Part shown: positions 54,325 through 60,138 of the stretch, one piece after another
Position numbering within the stretch: position 1 is the stretch's first letter
How the letters are laid out: each line of letters opens with the position of its first letter
Assembly (NCBI GenBank): GCA_014379905.1
Contig: JACMKX010000052.1
Coordinates: 1 to 60,138, forward strand
DNA: 60,138 nt
DNA from: Ferruginibacter sp.
GTDB taxonomy: Bacteria; Bacteroidota; Bacteroidia; Chitinophagales; Chitinophagaceae
Direction of reading: 5' to 3'
Program-made: the position numbers and the translations under genes
The notes under the pieces: model-generated
Database searches by the model: none
Told to the model about the DNA's origin: nothing
Seen by the model: only the letters and a program-made list of their open reading frames with translations

Positions 54325-54349
54325 AAGCCTGGAAAACCCAGGCTTTTTT
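54325..54349 (+). terminator. tRNA gene terminator
   Basis: AAGCCTGG pairs with CCAGGCTT around AAAAC, followed by a T-run; 20 nt after the tRNA. Confidence 0.88.
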
Positions 54350-54432
54350 ATTAACCCGGGATACTTTTTTTGTATCTTTTTACGTTTTTATTTCCTCATG
54401 TATTTTAAAACCACTTAAACAAACCTTTCTTT

Positions 54433-54858
54433 ATGAAAAAAACATTAATGCTTTTATCTGCAGGATTCATCTTAGCCGCTACCAGCTGTAAAAAAGACGA
54501 TGATTGTGACCTTAACACAGGCAACTTTGCCGGAACTTATAAAATTTCCAGCGTAAAATACAAAGCAAATTCTTCTACTCCGGAAGCTGATATCACAAGT
54601 GTTGAATTTGATGCATGCGAACTGGATAACCTTCACAAATTCAATAGTGGTGGTGTTTATTCTTACCAGGTAGCTGGTACTGCATGTTCCCCGGAAGATG
54701 ACAATTACAATGATACATGGTCGCTTTCCGGCTCTACTGTTACAGTAGAAGGAGAATCAAGTACAGTGTCGTCATTTTCATGTAATGGTTTTTCAATTTC
54801 CGACAATGATGTATTAAATACCGGCGATACATATACAATTAATTTCGTAAAACAGTAA
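54433..54858 (+). CDS. Small lipoprotein, lipocalin-like
   Basis: 141 residues. A lipoprotein signal ends at C19 (LAATSCKKDDDC). The remainder (NFAGTYKISSVKY, FDACELDNLHKFNSGGVYSY, WSLSGSTVTVEG, DTYTINFVKQ) follows the strand pattern of lipocalin-like lipoproteins common in Bacteroidota. It has a pair of Asp-rich segments and four further cysteines (C26, C62, C81 and C117) that may form disulfides. Function unknown. Confidence 0.75.
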   Translation: MKKTLMLLSAGFILAATSCKKDDDCDLNTGNFAGTYKISSVKYKANSSTPEADITSVEFDACELDNLHKFNSGGVYSYQVAGTACSPEDDNYNDTWSLSGSTVTVEGESSTVSSFSCNGFSISDNDVLNTGDTYTINFVKQ

Positions 54859-54876
54859 TAACATTTTTAATTAAAG

Positions 54877-54884
54877 TACTTTTG
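54877..54884 (+). promoter_or_regulatory. -7 element (TACTTTTG) of era
   Basis: A perfect TAnnTTTG whose last base is the first base of the terminator stem. Transcription from it would begin inside the upstream gene's terminator. No TTTG at -33. Confidence 0.4.
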
Positions 54885-54911
54885 CCCCGCTCAGGCGGGG
54901 CATTTTTTTTT
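54884..54911 (+). terminator. Terminator of the lipocalin-like lipoprotein gene
   Basis: GCCCCGC pairs perfectly with GCGGGGC around TCAG, followed by A and nine T. It is only a few bases before the era ATG. Confidence 0.85.
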
Positions 54912-54914
54912 AAT

Positions 54915-55784
54915 ATGAAAGTAGGATTCGTAAATATTTTTGGCAAACCCAATGCAGGCAAAAGCACTTTGCTCAATGCCTTAATGGGCGAAAAAATGGC
55001 CATTGTTTCGCATAAAGTGCAAACAACCAGGCACCGCATTAAAGCAATTCTCAACGAAAAGGAATACCAGATCATTTTGTCGGATACCCCCGGTATCATT
55101 GATCCCAAATACAAGCTCCATGAAAAAATGATGCAGGCTGTTAAAGGCAGCCTGGAAGATGCCGATGTTGCCCTGCTTATAGCAGATGCGAGAGAAGCAG
55201 TAGAAGAAAGCCATGAAATATTTCAAAAGCTTAGATTAAAAGCGCCCGTAATAGTTATTTTAAATAAATCGGATGCAGTAAAGGAAGAAGGAGCCATTGA
55301 AAAAGCGAAAGCATTTTTTGAAGGTCAACCGTACTGTAAAGAAGTAGTGATCATATCTGCATTGAGAAATAAAGGCATAGATGAGTTGTTGCAACGCATC
55401 TTATTTTACCTGCCGGAAGGCGAACCTTTTTACGACAGTGATGATATAAGTGATATGCCTACCAGGTTTTTTGTGGGTGAACTGGTGCGTGAAAAAATAT
55501 TCCTGTTGTACCAGGAAGAGTTGCCTTATCATACCACTGTATTGGTGCAGGAGTTCAAGGAAAAAACAACCCTTATAAAAATTACAGCAGATATCATTGT
55601 ACAAAGGGATACACAAAAAGGTATTATTTTAGGAGAAGGCGGTAAAATGATCAAACAACTTGGAACACTTGCAAGAAAGGACATTGAAGAATTTTTAGGT
55701 AGCAAGGTTTTTTTAGAGTTGTATGTAAAAGTGCGGCCAAAGTGGAGAGACAGTGATTTGTTTTTGAAGGAATACGGCTATTAA
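54915..55784 (+). CDS. era: GTPase Era
   Basis: 289 residues from ATG 54915 (MKVGFVNIFGKPNAGKS); the upstream ATG at 54882 lies in the terminator. G1 is GKPNAGKST at 10-18, G3 DTPG at 57-60, G4 NKSD at 117-120, followed by a C-terminal KH domain (GIILGEGGKMIKQLGTLARK). Era binds 16S rRNA and acts in small-subunit maturation. It is followed by der after a repeat-rich gap. Confidence 0.97.
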   Translation: MKVGFVNIFGKPNAGKSTLLNALMGEKMAIVSHKVQTTRHRIKAILNEKEYQIILSDTPGIIDPKYKLHEKMMQAVKGSLEDADVALLIADAREAVEESHEIFQKLRLKAPVIVILNKSDAVKEEGAIEKAKAFFEGQPYCKEVVIISALRNKGIDELLQRILFYLPEGEPFYDSDDISDMPTRFFVGELVREKIFLLYQEELPYHTTVLVQEFKEKTTLIKITADIIVQRDTQKGIILGEGGKMIKQLGTLARKDIEEFLGSKVFLELYVKVRPKWRDSDLFLKEYGY

Positions 55785-55797
55785 TGGATAATTGCAC

Positions 55798-55940
55798 AAT
55801 GGATAATTTTTTCAGGTTGTTACATTATCCATAGTCAGTTAAATAATTATCATTTACTATGAGGTATTAAATTGTAATGGATATTTTTTTAGATTATTAC
55901 ATTATCCATTATCAATTAAATCATTATCAATTATTATGAG
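55798..55940. repeat. Imperfect 65-bp tandem duplication between era and der
   Basis: Copy A (55798-55863) and copy B (55876-55940) are offset by 78 bp; both run from AATGGATA through TTACATTATCCAT to ATGAG. Each carries an inverted repeat (ATGGATAAT...ATTATCCAT in copy A). A further ATGGATAAT lies at 55784-55792. Copy B runs into the der start codon. Confidence 0.75.
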
Positions 55941-57249
55941 TTTTACATTAGCGATAACAGGAAGGCCTAACGTAGGCAAGAGTACATTTTTTAACCGCAT
56001 GCTGGAACAGCGTAAGGCAATTGTAGATGACGAAAGTGGTGTAACCCGCGACAGGCAGTACGGTGTAGCGGAATGGATCGGAAAATCTTTCAACGTCATT
56101 GATACCGGTGGATTTGTATCCGGTAGTGATGATATTTTTGAAAAAGCTATTCGTACCCAGGTACATATAGCCATTGAGGAAGCCAACGCCATCGTGTTTA
56201 TGGTGGATGTATCAACCGGTGTTACCAACCTCGATGAAAGCATGGCAGATGTATTGCGCCGCAGTACCAAACCTGTTTTCCTGGTAGTAAATAAGGTAGA
56301 CAATCACCAGCGCATGATGGAAGCTAGCGAATTTTACAGCCTTGGTTTTGAACATATTTTTTTCGTTTCATCTATAAGCGGAAGTGGTACGGGAGAATTA
56401 CTGGATGCAGTTACCGACCTCATAACAGAAAAGGCATCAGATGAAACACTGGCAGAAGACGCTTTGCCAAAATTTGCCATCATCGGCCAGCCCAATGTGG
56501 GCAAATCATCCTTACTAAATGCATTGATAGGAAAGGAACGCACCATTGTTAGTGATATTGCCGGCACTACCCGCGACAGTATTCATACACACTACAATTT
56601 ATTTAATAAAGATTTTGTATTGATAGATACCGCAGGTATCCGCCGCAAGGCAAAAGTGCACGAAGACCTTGAATTTTATTCTGTGATCCGTGCCATTAAG
56701 GCCATGGATGAAGCAGATATTTGTTTGCTCATGCTTGATGCAGAAAAAGGAATTGCTGCCCAGGATCTTTCCATATTTTCTATGGCCGCAAAAAAAGGGA
56801 AAGGTATTGTGGTACTGGTAAATAAATGGGACCTCGTAGAAAAGGAAACCAATACCGCCCGTGATTATGAAAAAGAATTAAAGAAAAGACTGGCGCCTTT
56901 TACAGATGTACCCATACTTTTTATATCTGCCAAAGACAAACAAAGAATTTTGCAAGCCATTGAACTGGCTATTAAAGTGTATGAGAATAAACAGCGCAGG
57001 GTTACCACTTCTCAATTGAACGAGGTAATGTTAAAAGCCATTGAAGCATTCCACCCGCCGGTAGTAAGAGGCATTGCCATTAAGATAAAATATGTAACGC
57101 AGTTGCCTACGCATACACCCAGCTTTGCCTTCTTTTGCAATTTCCCCGATGATATTAAAACACCTTATAAGAATTATTTAGAAAATAAGCTCAGGGAAAA
57201 TTTTGATTTTAGCGGTGTTTCTATCCGCTTGTTCTTCAGGAAGAAATGA
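55936..57249 (+). CDS. der: GTPase Der (EngA)
   Basis: 437 residues, full length. Two G domains in tandem: the first starts ITGRPNVGKSTFF near residue 8 with VIDTGG and NKVD, the second starts IIGQPNVGKSSLL near residue 180 with LIDTAGIRRK and NKWD. A C-terminal KH-like domain follows. Der is needed for large ribosomal subunit assembly. The ATG is the last part of a duplicated intergenic repeat. Confidence 0.97.
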   Translation: MSFTLAITGRPNVGKSTFFNRMLEQRKAIVDDESGVTRDRQYGVAEWIGKSFNVIDTGGFVSGSDDIFEKAIRTQVHIAIEEANAIVFMVDVSTGVTNLDESMADVLRRSTKPVFLVVNKVDNHQRMMEASEFYSLGFEHIFFVSSISGSGTGELLDAVTDLITEKASDETLAEDALPKFAIIGQPNVGKSSLLNALIGKERTIVSDIAGTTRDSIHTHYNLFNKDFVLIDTAGIRRKAKVHEDLEFYSVIRAIKAMDEADICLLMLDAEKGIAAQDLSIFSMAAKKGKGIVVLVNKWDLVEKETNTARDYEKELKKRLAPFTDVPILFISAKDKQRILQAIELAIKVYENKQRRVTTSQLNEVMLKAIEAFHPPVVRGIAIKIKYVTQLPTHTPSFAFFCNFPDDIKTPYKNYLENKLRENFDFSGVSIRLFFRKK

Positions 57250-57273
57250 TAGGAATTTTCGGCAAGTATATTA

Positions 57274-57300
57274 ATTACCCCTCTGCAGGGGTAATTTTTT
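57274..57300 (+). terminator. der terminator
   Basis: ATTACCCCT pairs with AGGGGTAAT around CTGC, followed by a T-run. Confidence 0.88.
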
Positions 57301-57471
57301 GCCAGAAAATTTAATTAACATTTTTTTAATAATTTAAAAAAAAGCCTTATTTTCAATACCCTTTCGGGTTCTATCCAATTTATCTTCAGTTAAGCTACCA
57401 GGCATCTTTACCTTCAATTTTACAGCTTTACAGGTGTAAAGGATTTTTATTTATTAATAAACTTACATTTT

Positions 57472-60138
57472 ATGAAGAAGAAAATTTACTTACTGTTTTT
57501 TGTATTCGTAGCTATCATATCGACCCCCCCGCAGGCGCAGGTTTCACTATATAGCTTCGCAGAAAGTACAGAAACCTACGCAGCAGTTGTAGGAACAAAT
57601 ATTACTGCTACAGGAGATGACGCCAGTCAAAATGCACTGCCTATTGGATTTACTTTCAACTTTGGAGGAACTGATTACACTACGTTTAGTGCTAACACAA
57701 ATGGATGGATAAGGTTGGGTGCCAATATGCCTACTACAGGCACATGGGACAACCTGATATTTGGTGGTGCGGCGACCACTCACAAACCCCTGATCGCTGC
57801 TTTTTGGGACGATAATCACCGGAACACCGGGGCGATTGCCTATTCCCTTTCAGGTACGGCTCCCAACCAGGTTTTAGAAGTTGGCTGGAACAATATAAAC
57901 ATTGGTGGCAGTGGATCTACTTCAGCTACCAATACTGCGTCTTTCAAATTGCGTATTTACGAAACAACCAGTGTTATTGAATTTGTATATGGCCCAACCA
58001 TGGCAGCAGCAGGAACATTAACAGCATCTATAGGACTTAATGACAACACTTCTTTTTTAAGTGTTACGCCTGCTGCTGCTGCAACAGTTTCTTCTGCAAC
58101 AGCTAATAATGTTATTAGTGTAACAACAGACCTCGTTGGCAAAAAATATACATTCACTCCTTCCGTGGTTTCTGCGGAGTTGATGGATTATGTAAACCTG
58201 CAATTTCCCGGAACAGCAAGCGTACCCTTTGGTACAAGTGCAGCTGTATATGCGCAGGGGTATGAACCAGGCATCACAGAGGCAGCGGGTGCAGGCGTTG
58301 GGGTACAGGCCTGGATCGGTTACAGCAATACCAATACCAATCCAAATACATGGATAAACTGGGTGCCGGCGACCTTTAATGTACAGGTAGGAAACAATGA
58401 CGAATTTACTGCAGCGATAGGAAGTACCCTGGCCGCCGGTACCTACTATTATGCCAGCAGGTGGAGACTTGGCTCCGGCGCATTTAGTTATGGAGGTTTC
58501 AACGCAGGTCCCGGCAGCAACGGGTTCTGGGACGGAACAGATGATATAAGTGGTGTGTTAACGGTTACTCCACCACCCCCGCCGGCAAATGATGTGTGTA
58601 GCGGAGCTATTGTAATACCGGGCGCCGGTCCTTTCCCAATAACAACGGCAGCAACCAATAACGCTGCTGCAACGGATACCAATGATCCGGTTCCTACCTG
58701 CCAGTCTAACTCACATAAAGGGATCTGGTATTCATTTACCCCAACTGTTACAGGAGCTTATACTATTTCTACCTGCCAGTCTGCAGCACCATTATCAAAT
58801 ATTACAGATAATGTAATAAGTATTTTTACTTCTGCCGCAGGATGTACCGGCCCGTTCACTTCTATTGGATGTGATGATGATGGTTGTACTACGTTAAATC
58901 TACAGGCGATTTTAAACAATATTTCTTTAACAGCAGGAACCACTTACTATATATTAGTTTATAGCTATGATATAAACACCGGGAATGTACAGTTAAATAT
59001 TTCTGCACCTATAGCTTGTGCCCCACCTACAGCAGTTGCTGTGAATACTACTACCTCAACAGGCACCAATGTTACCTGGACAGGCACCGGAACATTTATA
59101 GTCGAATATGGCCTTGCCGGGTTTACGCCAGGTACAGGTGCAACAGCAGGAGCAGGCGGCACAGTAATTAATCCTGCAACTTCTCCCCAGGCCATCAGCG
59201 GTTTAACTGCTGCAACAGCCTACCAGGTATATGTTCGCCAGGATTGTTCAGGAGCTGGAAATGGCTACAGTGCCAACTCAGCTGTTGTAGCATTCTCCAC
59301 GCTTGGGGTACCTCCGCCGTGCACAACAAACCTTACACCGGCAAATGGTGCAACAGTTCCGGCACCGGGAGGCGCCACGCCGATTTCCTGGACACCGCAA
59401 CCTGCAGCTACCAGCTATGATATATATTTTGGCACTGTAAATCCCCCGACTTCGTTCATAGGAAATACAGCATTGACAGCGATTACCATAACTGATCTTG
59501 ATTACAACACGACTTATTACTGGTATGTCGCTCCTGTAAATGCAGGTTCGCCTGCAACAGGGTGTGCAACATCTACTACTTCATTTACAACTGGGGCTGC
59601 TCCGGCTCCGCCTGCAAATGATGAGCCTTGCGCTGCCATAACAATAGGTGCTGTGCCGCTTGCAGCAACGACAATTAGCAGCACACAAAATCTACCCCCG
59701 TTAAGCTGTAGCGGTGCTACTTCTACCAGCGCAAATGATGTGTGGTTCCAGTTTACCGCCACTACAAATGGTTCAGCTTTAATTACCCTGGATAATGGAA
59801 CTACAGGTTTTGCTGACCTGGTACTGCAGGCATTTTCCGGCACTTGTACCGCTTTAACAAGCATTAGTTGCGTTGACGCATTTACCGATGCCGAAACATT
59901 GCCACTTACGGGTTTAGTGGCTGGTCAAACTTATTTTGTAAGAGTGTATGGATACAATGATGATGAAGGTTCTTTTGAAATTAGTGTGACAGGTGCTGCT
60001 TTACCGATAGCCATTGAATACTTCCGTGGTACCAAACAAAACAGCAAAAATGTTTTGGATTGGAAAGTAACCTGTGTTGGTTCTCCATCAGTAACACTTA
60101 CGTTGGAGCGTAGTGCAGATGGCCGTCGTTTTGAAGGC
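57472..60138 (+). CDS. Large secreted T9SS-type surface protein (3' end outside window)
   Basis: Open from ATG 57472 to the last base: 889 residues visible. Signal peptide ends near PQAQ (23). The N-terminal part (about 24-230, FTFNFGGTDYTTFSANTNGW) is a jelly-roll-like domain. Two similar modules begin ANDVCSGAIVI and ANDEPCAAITI and contain WYSFTPTVTGAYTI or WFQFTATTNGSALI. Between them are two Fn3-like modules (PPTAVAVNTTTSTGTNVTW; YDIYFGTVNPP). Near the end LPIAIEYFRGTKQ and TLERSADGRRF are the usual lead-in to a type A sorting domain, which should follow outside the window. No catalytic motif is visible. Confidence 0.82.
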   Translation, partial: MKKKIYLLFFVFVAIISTPPQAQVSLYSFAESTETYAAVVGTNITATGDDASQNALPIGFTFNFGGTDYTTFSANTNGWIRLGANMPTTGTWDNLIFGGAATTHKPLIAAFWDDNHRNTGAIAYSLSGTAPNQVLEVGWNNINIGGSGSTSATNTASFKLRIYETTSVIEFVYGPTMAAAGTLTASIGLNDNTSFLSVTPAAAATVSSATANNVISVTTDLVGKKYTFTPSVVSAELMDYVNLQFPGTASVPFGTSAAVYAQGYEPGITEAAGAGVGVQAWIGYSNTNTNPNTWINWVPATFNVQVGNNDEFTAAIGSTLAAGTYYYASRWRLGSGAFSYGGFNAGPGSNGFWDGTDDISGVLTVTPPPPPANDVCSGAIVIPGAGPFPITTAATNNAAATDTNDPVPTCQSNSHKGIWYSFTPTVTGAYTISTCQSAAPLSNITDNVISIFTSAAGCTGPFTSIGCDDDGCTTLNLQAILNNISLTAGTTYYILVYSYDINTGNVQLNISAPIACAPPTAVAVNTTTSTGTNVTWTGTGTFIVEYGLAGFTPGTGATAGAGGTVINPATSPQAISGLTAATAYQVYVRQDCSGAGNGYSANSAVVAFSTLGVPPPCTTNLTPANGATVPAPGGATPISWTPQPAATSYDIYFGTVNPPTSFIGNTALTAITITDLDYNTTYYWYVAPVNAGSPATGCATSTTSFTTGAAPAPPANDEPCAAITIGAVPLAATTISSTQNLPPLSCSGATSTSANDVWFQFTATTNGSALITLDNGTTGFADLVLQAFSGTCTALTSISCVDAFTDAETLPLTGLVAGQTYFVRVYGYNDDEGSFEISVTGAALPIAIEYFRGTKQNSKNVLDWKVTCVGSPSVTLTLERSADGRRFEG

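Overview
The window looks like a chromosomal segment from a Bacteroidota bacterium, most probably a Chitinophagaceae-like member. Five large secreted proteins carry, or are built to carry, type IX secretion (T9SS) C-terminal domains. There is a PorP/SprF protein, two TonB-dependent receptors, lipoproteins, and promoters of the Bacteroidota type (TTTG, 19-20 nt, TAnnTTTG). Shine-Dalgarno sequences are weak or absent. No plasmid, phage, insertion sequence or CRISPR genes were seen.

Layout. 1-6 kb: a 1596-aa PKD-repeat adhesin with a type B T9SS signal and its PorP/SprF partner. 6.4-7.1 kb: a PolB-like 3'-5' exonuclease. 7.2-18 kb: a divergent secreted-protein locus (lamin-tail protein and DNase I-like hydrolase one way; TonB receptor, DUF5689 lipoprotein and an 874-aa T9SS protein the other way), perhaps for nucleic acid or phosphoester scavenging. 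18-23.7 kb: htpG, then a polyprenyl synthase-recJ-methyltransferase operon. 23.9-30.4 kb: OmpA-like protein, L,D-transpeptidase, dapA-esterase, and STAS protein-rnz. 30.6-37.4 kb: clpC, rpiA, cmk, ispH and a cytoplasmic GH13 enzyme. 37.5-44.2 kb: a modular secreted GH30 enzyme divergent from a membrane-spanning LuxR-type regulator. 44.3-50.2 kb: HtrA protease, divergent LuxC-like reductase and ferredoxin, a small putative lipoprotein, then ddl-PASTA-rhodanese. 50.3-54.2 kb: a TonB receptor under a TPP riboswitch, and two tandem GIN-domain proteins. 54.2-57.2 kb: initiator tRNA, a lipoprotein, era and der. 57.5 kb to the end: a truncated T9SS-type surface protein.

Together the segment mixes housekeeping functions (chaperone and protease, ribosome-assembly GTPases, isoprenoid, quinone and cell-wall precursors, recombination) with envelope and secretion modules. 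The best leads are the divergent nuclease/TonB locus, the TPP-riboswitch TonB receptor, the GH30/regulator pair with a 12-bp direct repeat between them, the overlapping divergent luxC/ferredoxin promoters, and a promoter that appears to start transcription at nucleotide 1 of the initiator tRNA. Most individual families are known; the novelty is in arrangement and regulation rather than in a clearly new enzyme system. All family assignments are by eye from motifs; no database search was run.
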